This document shows, in pieces, positions 50,713 through 63,499 of a DNA stretch of 64,000 nucleotides (its first letter is position 1; each line of letters begins with the position of its first letter). Source of the stretch: Lunularia cruciata (taxonomy: Eukaryota; Streptophyta; Marchantiopsida; Lunulariales; Lunulariaceae); NCBI GenBank assembly GCA_948567375.1, contig OX419755.1, forward strand, positions 75,414,931 to 75,478,930. Reading direction: 5' to 3'. The notes under the pieces were generated by a model. The model searched no databases. It was not told where the DNA came from and saw only the letters and a list, made by a program, of their open reading frames with translations. The translations under genes were made by a program, and so were the position numbers.

Positions 50713-52143
50713 TTATTTGCAGCGTAAGTGACGGTAGACCTGGCACTTGATAATTTTCTTGTGAATCTGAAAGCCTGGCATGCTCATGAATTCTACTTTA
50801 GGACCTCCACACCTCCTGCAACCTTCGTCAATGGCCGTCACTTGCTCCACGTACATAGAGTTGGCATCCATCCCTTTGCCTACTCGAAGAATAGTAACTT
50901 GAGGGTGCACTGAAAATGCAAGCCGGTGGAGCAGCCAAACACACTTGGCTGCGTCCAGAAAAGCTCCATTGAAGGTTGATCTCTCCTCCGAATCCTTGAA
51001 TACGATGTTCCAGGGAAATAAAAACCACATTTCCCGCATCTTGTTTTCACAAAACGTCCAAAACTCCGGGTCAAACGCTTTGTGCTTAGAGTTGACTGCT
51101 TGGACGGCTTCCACCAGTTTCAACCGTTGGAAATCTTCGAACCTGGTGATGCACCTCTTCTCTGGATCAATTATTCTAGTCAGTCCGGTGTCGTCAAAAC
51201 TGTCATTCTCGAAACAATGGAACAATGCTCTGTTGAGACGGGACTCCAGCACGAAGGCACAATGCTCCTTCTTCAAAAACTTTGTGCTGGGCTCTATTTC
51301 AGCGAGAGTTCTCCAGACTGAGTAGCCTGAGACCTCCATCTGCTTCATGAATACTTTGCAGAAGTACCGGACAGCAAGACGAGCTTTGACCACAGCCATT
51401 TCGAAAAGATGCACTATAGCAGACAACTCTGCGTCCTGAAGCTTCAGAGTTTGAAAATCCAGGTATGGTTCCTCTGCTTGAGGAGGGAAGTTCCTATCGT
51501 GCCGTGCTTTGCCCCTTTCTTCTGCAGAGGAAGTGTCACTGGAAGACTCCGAATACCGAATGCCTCCCGCCATACTAGGTGCAACGTAATTCATCTCAGG
51601 AAATGTCTCCTTTGCATGAGGCATGGAGGCCGGGAAAATTGTTTCCGGCGCAGCGGAAGAGTGAGCCTGTAATTGCTCCAATTTCCACTCCAACATTTCA
51701 ATGGTGTCCTGCTTCATGGACAATGCAGTCTGCTGCCTTTTACTGAGCTCTAGAAGGGCTAAGGCTCGGCTCTTGGCCCATGCTTTCTTCTCACTACTCT
51801 CACGTCCACGGCGGAAAAAGCAACCAAGCATGTTTCCAATTTGGCGAAAAGGACCGCGACGAACGCCTTTCTGGCATACTTCTCGTAAGGCATCGTCGCT
51901 GTAAAACATGAGCGGAGCTGTATGGCTGTCGTCGAGGAATCCGCTGTGGTTGGGCTCGCTCAAGCTTATGCTCCTTCCCTTGTGGTGCTTGGCATTAGAT
52001 TGTTTCATGCAGTGGTCTACTGCACATTCCAAGGAGTGTATTGGAGCCGTATGGTAATCGCTCGTTGAGTAGTATCTATAGGTTATTCTTGGGCAAGAGT
52101 CGCCGCAGTCGCTCGCAGGAGAACTGCCCACGCTCGAAGGCAC
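50713..52143 (-). CDS. DUF641 family protein, GIL1/IRKI-like, single exon, 476 aa
   Basis: Plant-specific protein of the family that includes GRAVITROPIC IN THE LIGHT 1 and IRK-interacting protein; roles known there are in light- and receptor-linked growth signalling, and the exact function of this member is unknown. One uninterrupted frame of 476 codons. Residues ~1-110 are Ser-rich and low complexity. A basic segment (FFRRGRESSEKK) is followed by a Leu/Gln-rich coiled coil at about 130-162 (LELSKRQQTALSMK, EMLEWKLEQLQ). The DUF641 core starts near residue 228 (FQTLKLQDAELSAIVHL), with VKARLAVRYFCKVFMKQM. The C-terminal block has EFWTFCENKM, LLHRLAFS and the family's end motif VEFMSMPGFQIHKKI plus KCQVY. 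The first ATG of the frame is used; an upstream intron in the leader cannot be excluded. Confidence 0.88.
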   Translation of the reverse strand: MPSSVGSSPASDCGDSCPRITYRYYSTSDYHTAPIHSLECAVDHCMKQSNAKHHKGRSISLSEPNHSGFLDDSHTAPLMFYSDDALREVCQKGVRRGPFRQIGNMLGCFFRRGRESSEKKAWAKSRALALLELSKRQQTALSMKQDTIEMLEWKLEQLQAHSSAAPETIFPASMPHAKETFPEMNYVAPSMAGGIRYSESSSDTSSAEERGKARHDRNFPPQAEEPYLDFQTLKLQDAELSAIVHLFEMAVVKARLAVRYFCKVFMKQMEVSGYSVWRTLAEIEPSTKFLKKEHCAFVLESRLNRALFHCFENDSFDDTGLTRIIDPEKRCITRFEDFQRLKLVEAVQAVNSKHKAFDPEFWTFCENKMREMWFLFPWNIVFKDSEERSTFNGAFLDAAKCVWLLHRLAFSVHPQVTILRVGKGMDANSMYVEQVTAIDEGCRRCGGPKVEFMSMPGFQIHKKIIKCQVYRHLRCK

Positions 52144-54986
52144 CCCTCGAACACGATGATCCTGTTTCAGTAGGAAATTTAGTTAGTGGTTTGAGATAAC
52201 ACCAGTCATTCTGCAATCAACTTTTCCAGCGAGAGGAATGCTCCAACCCAACAGGCAGCGAATAAAGACACCTTAGACGCCCATCAGATCGCGCAGGAAA
52301 TTGAACTGGCGAGCCGAATCTTCATGCCCATGCCCAAAATAACCATAAGTTGAGACACCACGGGTGCATACTCAATCCTTCCAGCTCACGCGGGATAATG
52401 CTCCAACCACTAAGTTGAGATATTGGTGTCCCACCTGATGATGATGACCCGTGTGATGCAAAATACGCTCTGCATTGCAAGTCCTCTCCATGACACCACA
52501 CTTCCTGTGAAGTGGTGAAACTTCTCTTCAAAAGATTGCAACAACGCCTAGAATTCTGCAGAGAACGGTTCCCGATCAATTCATCAATCATACAGCTAAC
52601 CCTCTTTGTACGGGAATTGTAAAGTTGGGAATTAACCACATGTATCTGCAATCTATGGTTAATCACCTTCACCACACGTAGGTGCTGGACAAGTGTCTTG
52701 GTAGAGCAATGCTATGTCTTTCAAGTCTCTCGGGGTCTATATGTTTTCCTTCCTGGTAGTATCCAAGACTGCATTTGGCGCGTCGTGCAGAATGCACTTC
52801 ATTTCGAGAATCGAGGGCCCAGTACATCTGACTTTCTGAAATAAACAGAACAACGAGAGGAGAAGAACAGAAGAGAAGGATGTTCAGGGGAGAGAGAACA
52901 GAAGAGATGTCCGAGCGAGTTCCCGATTTCCTGATGAAGGGAGAGAGGAGAAAAAGTAGAAATAATATTGAACGAGAAATTGACGAGGCAGACCAACGAA
53001 CTGACACTGGACAAGAATACAGAAAAGTAGAGAAGAATGTTGAAGCGCCGCGATAGGGCCGAGCTAGACAACGAGCTGGACACTCGAGAAAATTTCTAGA
53101 TCTTACCACCATTGAGTTGATCAATCAGTTGTATCTCTTCAAACTAGTTCTTAGCATTCATGATCAACCAGGTGTATCTCTTGCAAGAAGACAACTGATT
53201 ATTAAACATTGACGGACTACAACGTCTCATTGGTGTACCTCTTTCAGTCTACTACTGATTGTTCCACAGTGATGATATACAGTGTCATCTCCTCCTAGCG
53301 ATTAAAGGGACTACATTTACATACTCTCGTGCCTCCATCGACTCACCTGGTATTTATGTTTAGAAGAAATTTACTAAAACTCTGATCGTTCCATCTCGTC
53401 GTCTTGAAAACTTCATGAGAGTGTCAATGACTAGTGTTTCCCGCTCCAAACGCCTCAACATACTTCACAACCCCAAACCCGATTGCACCTCTCTCACCCC
53501 TGTGAAGAACTCTCTTGAATTGAAGCCTCACCTTTTTGATTGGAGGAAAAGGATTTTGCTTGTGGTGGTAAGCACAACCTCACTTCTACTTGGTGTCTCC
53601 ACTCTCAAATCAAGGCTAGCGGAGAGGCAGTATCACCTGAAGTACACTGCCAAATGTCAAAAGACTGCTACCAGAATATCACATACAATGATCAGATCTT
53701 TGGCTCTCGATCCTCAACGATCAAAGTAACTAAATCATGCCAGTCTCGGCGGACGTGTTCCAGCTTCAATCAACACAAACGACACTTCCAACGGCATACC
53801 CTGAGCAGAGAGGGAGAAAAGTAGTAGTTCGAACAGAGAGCGGTCTCAACGGCAGAATATCAGGGAGGAGAGCACTCAGACACAGAAACACAGGACTCGA
53901 AGTCAAACAGACAACTCTCACTCGAAATTTTCATATTCCCGCCCGCCGCACGTATGGAGGCACCACACGCTTTAGGATGACGTGGATCTTCCCCCTACCG
54001 TACTGTAGTACCTCTAGATTCACGTCGTGAGTACCCGCGAATCTAACGGACAGCCTCCACTGTGAGTCAATCCGAAACATCCATCCTCTTCTGACAAGAA
54101 CACAATTGATCCATCTCTGTCAGATGTTAATCCCCAACTAATCCCTTATTACTAGTGCAGTTGCCGACACCGATTTCAGGTAGTTATCACCTATATTGAT
54201 GAACGGCAATCCTGCAATATAAAGCGAATGAAAACATCCATCCACGATTCCCCCAGTCGTAAGTCACCCGATTCAGGTCGTTGTGACGGAGATCCATCCT
54301 CGTTGGTGATCGATTCCTAACTCCCCGTACTAATTCTGTAGGTCTTTCAATTGATCCTGACGCCGATTTTCTCCGTTTTAGGAAGAAGAATTTCGCATTT
54401 GGATTTGAAGAGCCGGATCCGATTGTCTCTTTAAGTTTGCTAAGGGGTTTCGGAAATAGATTTGTGACGGATGTCTCCGGACATTTATAAAATTTCTAAT
54501 TATATTGAGAGAACTTGGTAGTGAGATGAGATGAGATGGTAATGAATGAACACTATGTAATTTCATATAGGGGGTATTTCGTCCAAGTTGCATTCATTTA
54601 TTTGAACCAGGTGTTAGGTTAATGAGGTATAAGAATGTTGTATCAAAATAAATGATTGTCGGAATAAGGGAAGTGGTATCTTGAGAGGATTGCCATGTGG
54701 TTGGATGAGTTGGGTGAGTTTGTATTAGAATGGGATTTATGAAATTTTTGGTGGATCCAAAATGCACGCTCTCAACTATTCTAATTCTCAATTCAAATTC
54801 ACCATCTTAAGTGCAAATGCTCCCTCGGTCAGTCAACTAAATGGCGGTTTAGTAGTTTTGTATTGGTGTGGTGGTTAATTTTCATAGATTAGTGTGGCAA
54901 AGGATAGTGTGAGTTATGGAAAATAATCCACACCGCCCCACAACAACCAAGAAATTGATTGGGGGTCGAGGAATTTTACTCCAAAA
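52144..54986. other. Intergenic DNA, no gene recognised
   Basis: The first part should hold the DUF641 promoter. At 52830-53060 there is a purine-rich stretch (gagaggagaagaacagaag) that creates antisense Leu/Ser-rich frames without meaning. A 104-codon plus frame at 53415-53729 contains a hydrophobic run but no known domain. Base composition turns AT-rich after about 54400. Confidence 0.45.
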
Positions 54987-56150
54987 GTGCAACAAAAATT
55001 TAGATATGGAAGATCAAGTACCTTGTTACAATACAGGAGGCTCCTTTTGGATGTAGATCCAAAACCTATAGACTCACCTTCGGAATCGCAACCTGAACAA
55101 CCATTAGGGAAATTTGGAAAAAAGTTGAGGATGGCTTCTATCATGCCCGGCAAAACCAAAGAGGATGAACGGTTTTGCATGGTTATGCACCATTATGGCC
55201 AAATCCTAGATTATTTGGAGGACCCCGAGCATTTTTCACAGAGTCATGGTGTGAATTGCAAAAAGCTCATTCAAAAATTGACTGCTTTTAGTTTCATGGC
55301 AACATCTTTTATCTAAGAGGTGCAAGGATTTCCTACTTGTATGACAGGTGACCAACTTTACAAGAAATGATAGAGGTACATGAAAAAATACAAAGAAGCT
55401 TGGGAGCTTAAGAACAAGTCAACGAGAGAAGGTCTCATAGAGAAGGAATATGGCAAAGGGTAGAGAAATATAGAAGATAAATTGAATGGAATGTCCCCAC
55501 ATTTTGCTAGAATGGAAGCCATGTTTAGGAACCAAGCAAACATTAGTCCACCTACTATGGTAAGTTTGGGAGATTTAAATCTCAATTCAAGCGAGGTTTG
55601 CATAGAGGAGTTCCATGAAGGTACAAAGGAGGAGAGCTCTCAATTCCCATCTGCCCTAAAGGTGGTGGTCTTGGACTCGTGCTCCGAGTTTGCCCCAAAC
55701 ATCCAAGGGGTAGAAATTATACCTAATGTTTACATGGACAATGGAATTCAATCACCAAGGATGAGTCACCATATATTGCAATAGTAGAGGAATCACCTTT
55801 TGTTACACCATCTCCTTTAACTTCTATAGGGGATAGGTCCGAGTGTGCTTTCCTCAACCAAGAAGGAGAAAAGTGACCCAAAGAGGAGAAAAAGTGAAAT
55901 ATCACCAAGTAAGGTATCTCGGATGTCACGTAGTATGTCATTGTCTTAGGAGTTAGCAAAAATTACCATGTTGAAGGTAGATATTATAGACTCCAAGAAG
56001 AAGTTATGACTAGCTGAACTAGAAGCTACCAACATGATGAAAAGAGAGAAAACATTGATGAAAATGGAAGCCGAGCGTGTTAGATTAGAGATAGAGAAGA
56101 CAATAATTGAAATTGAGAAGAAATTGAGTGCAAATAAAAAGGAAACCTAG
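54987..56150 (+). pseudogene. Myb/SANT-like ORF1-type protein, PIF/Harbinger-associated, decayed
   Basis: One plus frame runs from 54987 to 55784 through several stops (first at 55314), then shifts. It encodes a conserved-looking block RYMKKYKEAWELKNK and a block MSPHFARMEAMFRNQANISPP, then a Ser-rich region, a basic KKEKSDPKRRKSE stretch and a C-terminal coiled coil (MEAERVRLEIEKTIIEIEKK). This domain order resembles the DNA-binding ORF1 protein of PIF/Harbinger elements, and a Harbinger transposase lies 5-7 kb to the right on the other strand. The assignment to ORF1 is inference; the coding nature is better supported. Confidence 0.5.
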
Positions 56151-57161
56151 GGCAAAGAAACAAAAATTCAAGGAGAAGAGTTTATAGTCAAAGTCCACTC
56201 ATGAGATCAAAATAGGTCTCTTATAGGTAGGAAAATCTCCCAAGGAAATAAGCCAATATTTCAAAGTGCTAACTCAAGTTTAACATGCGGATCCCAATGC
56301 CGCCTATTCCCAATGATGCATAGTGTTACACCTTGAAGTTTGTGCCAATTGGAGTGGTGTTGGGTGGGTTTTGGGCAACGCTCAATGGCATGTGTAGGCA
56401 CTGAGTGATGCATATCGATGGCAAGTGTAAGCGCCCAATACAATAGGCTGATGCCTAGTACCATTAGGGTTTAGGGAGGTTGACCGGTTCTATTAAGGGC
56501 AATGCATGATGGCACTCATTGTTTGTGGGAGGCGCGCATAGGCACTAGGTGATGCACAATTCAACACAAGGCACAAGTGATCAAAACAAATGAAAATAGA
56601 TATGAGAGTTTGACAAGGAGAAATTGAGAATAGGTGATAAAATTTTGAGAAAACTACCGGTATATAAGATGTGCATAAATGTTTTAAATGTGCATAAGAT
56701 GCATATAAATGTGGAGCAACTAAAACATGTCACTATGCTAGAGGAGAAGGAGGTGAAGAAGATGAGGGAGATGCAACATGGTGTCTTAAGTGTTGCTACT
56801 ACGTCCTCAAATCTATGACGATATACATGATGTTGAATCCTAAATGGACTCAATGACCACCAAAGGACCGCTCGCTCTCATCTAAGTCTCGATGCTTGAT
56901 AACACAAGCAAGAAGAGAATATGGGTCACTACTATAAGAACTTAGTATATTGGATATCAACTCCTCTTCTGCCCAACTAACAACAAGCCTATCATCATGG
57001 ACAAATCTATCCAAAGTACTCATCAAAGGGTGACCAAGTGTATGATGCTCTCTCTACCCTATAAAGACGGAAGTGAGAAGGATGGATAGCACCATGTGGA
57101 TGGTTCCTATAAGAAGAGAGTGCATAGTTGTCTAGGATCAAAAGATCATGAAGAGGTAACC
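56151..57161. other. Repeat-rich AT DNA
   Basis: No gene. Between about 56330 and 56560 there is a run of loosely repeated phrases of the type ggcactgagtgatgca/ggcactaggtgatgca. Similar phrases recur at 59350-59660. Confidence 0.45.
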
Positions 57162-59347
57162 CTATTGAAGTGAGATGCTCATATGATCTAACTCTAAGTC
57201 CTCTAAACTAGTCATCTTGTTGGACATCAATAGAACACAAACATACCATGAGGTGAGACCTGGTGTGAACTCCCTCTGGGCGTTCCAACCACTATCACAT
57301 GCTCCATAGCAACCACTCCCCTCCAAAGTAAGGTTTATCCACAAGATAATCTCGAAGCATAACAAACAAAATTGGATGAAAATGGCAAACACCAAGACAT
57401 GCAACCCATCCTACAGGCCTTGACTATCTATGAGTGCACCAACCATGCCTAGTCTATCTTTCTCATGCACAAAATCCAATGTTACCACAAACCCATAATG
57501 ATGCCAAACAAGTAACATCCACAACAATAATCTTCTTTCATAGGAAGCTTGGGAAGAGAATACATGGAATATAATCTCATAATAGATAAAGCCTCTCCCT
57601 AAACTCAGTTTGAGTCCCATGAGTCTCCACATTATGAGGTAACACATGGGTGGTATCTATCACAAATGTGGCATCAATCTGGGTTTGCATCTCATTGCGA
57701 GTATGGGTCTGGCAAGCAATACTACTTAGTCTTGGTCCAAGATAAGCCACACGAGCCCTCACCTGATCTAGACTACTCTCACTCTCTTCTACTTGAACAT
57801 GTGCACTCTTGCACTTCTCCATAGCAAAGGCTAACTCTTGTGCTTGATTCTATATCTGGACACTATAACCCTCAGCAATGGAAGTGGCACCTAGGATGTC
57901 CAAGTTCAAGTAAGCTAATCTATGCTCTTTCTCTATCTCAAAAGTGATAAAGGTCAGATACTTCTCCTCTTTTGCAGTAAGAGTATCCTCTTGCTCACAA
58001 AGGAGTATCTCTCTATACTAACAATCTACCATGCTCCTCAAAGCTCTCCAATCTACTCTTGCACTCAAGCACTAATCTCTCTTGCTTTTCTACACTCTCC
58101 AATCACCTCTTGCTCAACCAGATGTCTCTCTCCTTCCTTAGCCACTCACACACAATCATCTAAAACACGCTTGATGTCAACAAAACAAGAAGAGTGTGAA
58201 GGTACTCTGAAGTGCTTGGAGAGAGGTTCACCCTCCACAAATGGAGGAAAGAGAGAAGGGGAAGAAGAGGAAGAAGGAGCATCTCAAAGGATGACAATGG
58301 AGAAGGAACTCTCTCCCTACAACTATCATGACCTAACCCCACTATTGGGAAGACATGTGTCTCAACAAAAATCTATTGAACATCTATTCACAAGTGGTAC
58401 ATTTAGTCATCTATCGAGTAAAATTCCCTTTTGAATCAAGTAAATACACAAGTTCATTAAGTAAGGTATGTTAAATTAACTCATTTATTAAACATTGGTA
58501 ATGGTATATAAAATAGAAATTTTTATGTTTTCAAATAATGAAAACATACAAATATATGCCAAAACTTAAATCTAATCAATCACCTATGGTTCTTGTTCCC
58601 TCTCTCATCCTCCCCATCATCAACACTCTCATTTTTGTCCAAGCTATCTGCATCCTCATGATCATGATCTTCCTCTCATATAATGTCCTCCTCTCCATCA
58701 CTCAAGTACATCATTTCACCCTCAAGAATGAAACCTCTCTCCACAAAGAGATGAGTGAGTATCTACCCAAGGAAGGTGACTCTGAACCTATGCTTCTTAG
58801 GTACCCTCAATTAGCTTTGCAAACTCCACATCTCAGCAATGATAGCTCTAAATGCTAACTCTCCCCAGTCATAATCCTCCACACCAAATCTCCTCAACTT
58901 TGTCTTGGTGTTGAGAACCAAATGCGCATGTACAATCTTGGGCTTAATGGTTGGTGCCACAAGTGCACCCATCAACCGGAAGAATGCTCTAAAAGCAAGA
59001 TACGCACATTGCTTTGCAATATACCTTTTTGCAACCTTGTCTCTTTATGGAAACCAATCTGAAATAGTGGTGTAAGGAGCAGTCCTCCACCTTGGCATGG
59101 CCAATGCATCTCTAACTATATCTATGGTCAATTGAAATTGTCCCTTTTTCACCAACCATGTGCAAGAATTCTTGTCCCAAGTACACACAAACTCAATACA
59201 AGGAAGAACCTGCAAAAACCACCAATAAATAAAATCTTTAACTTCAATCCTCACATAAAAAGACGTTAAGTGCTGCTTGACAGCGCCTATAGACAAGAAA
59301 AAATGGACGGATCTTGTGGAACAATGCTTGTTGCAGTTGCGGGACAA
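57162..59347 (-). pseudogene. Unrecognised coiled-coil ORF family Y, decayed
   Basis: The minus strand from 59347 has VLPCIEFVCTWDK and VKKGQFQLTIDIVRDAL, then after one stop continues in the same frame with KRYIAKQCAYLAFRAF and IVHAHLVLNTKTKLRRFG plus EDYDWGE. After an acidic stretch comes a long coiled coil (EREK/EQE-rich, 58150-57700, including CKSAHVQVEESESSLDQVR), then SQASYERRLLLWMLLVW and a hydrophobic C terminus. The last two frames (57647-57411 and 57404-57162) are in phase with one stop between them. I do not recognise the family. The frame is continuous enough to be a real former gene or element ORF. Confidence 0.55.
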
Positions 59348-60050
59348 GGTTTGAGGATGGGATTATTGTGGGATGATGCCCGCTGATGCTATTGGATAGT
59401 TGCCATGAGAGATGCCCAGTGTTGTGCATGGATGCTCATTGATGCTGCCATAGAGGCATAAGGTTTAGGGTTAAGGCTATGGGATAGGATTTTGCAAACA
59501 AAAAGGTTTTGGCGGCATTGGGTGATGCTTGTAGGCATTGTGGGAAAAAAGGGTTTAGGGTTTAAAATGGGTTTGATGGAATGTGATGCCCATAGATGTA
59601 GGATGGTATAGGATGGTGCTGCTGGACAGATTTAGATGGCACTAGGTGACACCAATAGGTGTTGATAATTGTGACACCTAAAAGGGGAGAAAAACAAAAA
59701 CAATGAAAACATATTAATGAAATGGAGGAAAAAAACTTAAGAAGGCTAGAATAATACCTTTGGATGTGTGTAGTGAAGGCCAAGTGTAATTTTGAGGCCA
59801 ATTACATCAAGATTGACCTCCTTGATTCCAACTACAGTAGTTCAAATCTTATGTTTATCAAGCAAACACCATTTGATGAAGTTCATTGAGTGTTGGATGG
59901 TATGAAATCCAATGAGCCAATCTCCTTCTTGAGTATTTCTCATGTCTAGACCGTCAACAATCTTCTCATAAACCCATACTTCTGCCATAGATATGTAAAT
60001 GTAGGAATAGTAATAATTTTGGTTCCTTGCTCTCCTCTCTCTTCTTATTT

Positions 60051-60120
60051 GTGTTTAGAAACTTCTCCCTTCTCATTTGTGTTCAGAAACTTCTCCCTTC
60101 TCACTAGTGTTCAGAGACTA
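60051..60120. repeat. 28-bp tandem repeat, 2.5 copies
   Basis: Units beginning gtgttyagaaacttctccc at 60051, 60079 and 60107. Confidence 0.9.
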
Positions 60121-60181
60121 CTCACAAATGCTCTCCTCTCATTCCTAGTTTCAAATCCTCCTCTCCTTCCCAATTTTGAAT

Positions 60182-60212
60182 CCTCCTCTCCTCTCCTCTC
60201 CTCTCCTCTCCT
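60182..60212. repeat. (CTCCT)n microsatellite
   Basis: About six uninterrupted pentanucleotide units. Confidence 0.92.
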
Positions 60213-61257
60213 GCAAATTGCAAATTTTAAATTTTGGCCCCAAATTGAAAATAGAGTAATCTTGTCTTCAAATAAAAGAATCTCTAGAACCCTCACCCAA
60301 ACTCCTTATTCACCCAAATAGAACTTGAAATTAAATGTGTACACCCTTTGAAACTCAAAAACTCTAAAAAGTTGCCAACTACACCCTCCTCTTACGAACA
60401 CCAACCCATGAAGCTCAAGTGCAAATGGTTCTTGCTCAATGATTCCTTGAATGGCTCAATTCCAAAAATGTGAAACATATGTGTAAGAGGAGGGTTTATA
60501 TAGCTCCCACATGAAAAATTATATTTATATCCATGCTGACTAAATTTTTATTTGAGTGGAAAGAAACTGAATTTGGGGAGCAAAAATTAGAATCATCAAT
60601 GTGAATCAACGGCAACATGCGGCATGCCATGTTGCCAACCGGTGCACCCAACCATTACTTTAGAGAAGGAGCCGCCCCAAGCACCTCCACATGCCAACAT
60701 GTGGCACTGTCAAGGGCAGATGGGCACCACCCAAATTTAAACATGTTGGCGGGTGGCTCCTAACACCCACCAACATCTACCCTTAAGTGTCGGCTGGTGC
60801 CACCCTAAAAAACCTATATTAATATTGGTTTTCCTACAAACATTGTTCATCATCCTACACCATCCAACGACTTCTACTTCATAGTGGGCAAGACTGAGCA
60901 CCATCCGGCAACTTTGACTCTAAACAGAGTGACATCCAATGCTATCTATCGCCTTTGAGTGTAAACTGGGTGACACCCTGTGCCATCTAGCAACTTTGAG
61001 CATAAATTGAGCCACATATGATGTGTACAAATGTATACAGGTGTTCTCAAGCACCTTCTTGCAATTTTACATAAGATTCCATCATGGTAGAGAGAGCAAC
61101 ATACATTTTTGTAAACTTGGTGTTTGTTCAAGGGATATGGATATGATAATGGGATAAAATAAAAGAAACATTACTACATCTGAAGAATTGAAGCATGAAT
61201 ACTTTATTATAGAGAAACTTATTTGGTTATACCATCAAAGTGATGAGCAAGGCATTG

Positions 61258-62360
61258 TTACATCACCCTTGACCTACTTTCTTCCCTTCCAAGTTCTATT
61301 CCATGCAAAGACATTTTTTTTTTATCTATTTGAGTTTCCTCTGTAAATTCACCAACATCTTCCAACCAAAAATCTGACCTATTGATTAAAACTTTATGTA
61401 AAATAATACACATTGAAACCCACTTTAATAAATATGCATTTCTACTATTGTCTTTAACTTTCACTCTTAGCTCACAAAGAGAATGTCATCTAGCTTTCAA
61501 TACTCCTATACAATGCTCATTTATCACCCTTGCCTTTGCTAGATATTTGTTGAACTCTTGCTTGTCCTTTGATTGGGCATGCTTGAAAGCTGGGACTAGG
61601 TGATGCATGGGTACATAACTTGAATCACCTAAAAGGTACTCTTTTGCCTCAAAACTGCAACATCCTCCTCTCTAGTTCAAATCATTCCACAATGATGATT
61701 TTTTCAAACAAGTCATGTTGTGACATGACCCTGACATTCTTGCAAATAATCAAATCAAATCATACCGGTAATAAAATCTTGTAAATGTACAAAGAGGTGT
61801 GCCAATACATTGAAAAAAAGAACAAAACAAATATAAAACATACCTCTAGTAAAATGTATAATTCTCCTTTTATCATCACAAATCACTTGGCCATTTATGG
61901 AATATGAACCCTTTTGGCTGAAATAGATTTCTCCATCCACAGTGGCTCAAGTGGAAAGAAGAAACAATGTTCTATCTACCAAACCAACACAATCTAGGAA
62001 ACCTTTTTGTGCAAAAACTACAGATATCCTCCTCCTCTCCTTGTGCTCAAGTCATGAAACTTGACTCCTCATCAAATCTAATATGGCCATAATAACTCTA
62101 CCTATAAAGGCAATTGTTGAACCTACACTAATGCTCCAAATATTTAACATGTGTGCAACAAAAGCTAAATTATCATGATTCCCAAATCTATCCAGAGCTA
62201 GGGCTACTTGGATCCACATGAGTGTTTTCTCTCTTCTATAGTTTTTCTTAAAAATAGTGTGCATTTTAATCAAATCTACTAATCTTAAAAAAGAATTAAC
62301 ATCCATTCTAGTAAGTTGGCAAAAGGCCTTCACATCAAGATTTCTAAAATACTTTGTCAC
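61258..62360 (-). pseudogene. PIF/Harbinger transposase (DDE_Tnp_4), broken
   Basis: Minus-strand segments at 62360-62052, 61940-61755 and 61464-61258. The first has FRNLDVKAFCQLTRM, then VALALDRFGNHDNLAFVAHM and the helix-turn-helix-like ISVGSTIAFIGRVI. Next comes FAQKGFLDCVGLVDRT (first Asp) and YFSQKGSYSINGQVICDD. After a non-coding gap, possibly an intron, come YLLGDSSYVPMHHLVPAF (second Asp) and RVINEHCIGVLKAR (the Glu), then LRVKVKDNSRNAYLL and a C-terminal LHKVLINRSDFW. All three catalytic acids are still legible although stops and shifts intervene. No terminal inverted repeats were identified. Confidence 0.82.
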
Positions 62361-63499
62361 AAATTCTTGACTACCAGGATAAATAAATTGGGGTTCTAGG
62401 TATCAATCATATGTACATACTCCCACCCACTAATTAGTAACTCTAGCATATCTAAATCTACTTCTACTTCTTCATCTTCATCTTCTAATCTTTGTTGCAA
62501 GATCTACACATCTAATCAAATAATCCATTGTATACATTTTCTAATATTTCTAGTTAGTTTGACATGCATGCTCTCTCTTCACATGTTCTCCTCATTGACT
62601 CACTTCTTGAATCACCAAAGATAACACCTTCTTGGCATGCTCTACACTTCTCACTTAAAGCTACTCTATTCTCTACACACTACACAAGAGAACAAGATAA
62701 GAATTTCATTTCCTAACTGATATGAGAACAAGGAACTTTTAAATAATGAAATCAAGGATTTTGGATTGAGCTTCAAAAAAGTTCACTCCCCTTTCCAACC
62801 TTCATACAACCCACACTTCCCTCTTTGTATTCAATTTTCTCATTCTCATCCTCCTTGTTCATTTTGCCAACTCGTGCACAAATCTCCTAACTTTGTGATC
62901 AATTTTCTTGGTCATTTTTGTTCTCATACATCACACTGTCACCCCCTTTGGTGGCCACCACATTCACCTTAACCTAAATGAGGCACTTTATTAACCCTAA
63001 TATGTTACATATATGTAATTAATGCATTATGGTATGACAATGGAAAACTCCGTATCCTTTATTTTCTATGAATCACCTCCTATGGAGTGTGCTAATAATA
63101 AGGAACTTGGATGGAAATATATAGTGGGACCTTTTTTCTTCTTTCCCACACCCCATACTGATTTAGTCAACACTTTGTAATAATCAATATGAAAATATAC
63201 AAAGCTTCATAAGACTATTTTTGAACCCCCCCTATGTTTACTTTACTATTAATGTACCTTGATATCTTAAGTTTATTTTTTGTCTCACCTTTATACAAAC
63301 ATAAAGATCTGCTATTGTCTCAACCATATATGTACAAGCACTTGCTATTATCTTGCCCAAACAACAAAGCATATCCAATGCCATGTTAGAAGTCCTCATT
63401 GCTTCCCTTGTCATTGACTACCTTGCTTGTCTAATGTCTTCACTTGCTATTTTGGTCATCCTTGCACATTATGCATCTTTCTTCTCCATCATGCCACTT
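62361..63499. other. AT-rich DNA, no gene recognised
   Basis: No recognised domain on either strand. The 81-codon plus frame at 63353-63598 overlaps the start of the MULE remnant that follows. Confidence 0.45.

Larger units (their letters stand above)
59348..61257. other. AT-rich DNA with low-complexity repeats, no gene
   Basis: Contains gatgcc-type phrases at 59350-59660, two short tttagggttta-like stretches near 59465 and 59553 (the plant telomere unit, too short to mean more than chance or old repair), and the two tandem arrays listed separately. No supported frame. Confidence 0.5.

Noticed and set aside
52669..53124. Ser/Leu-rich minus-strand frames as a membrane protein
   Set aside because: Low-complexity readings of a purine-rich stretch on the other strand; no domain.
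57922..58434. 170-codon plus-strand frame
   Set aside because: Antisense of the coiled-coil part of family Y, where the minus strand reads as a sensible protein.
59460..59565. Interstitial telomere sequence (tttaggg)
   Set aside because: At most two units at each place; expected by chance in AT-rich DNA.
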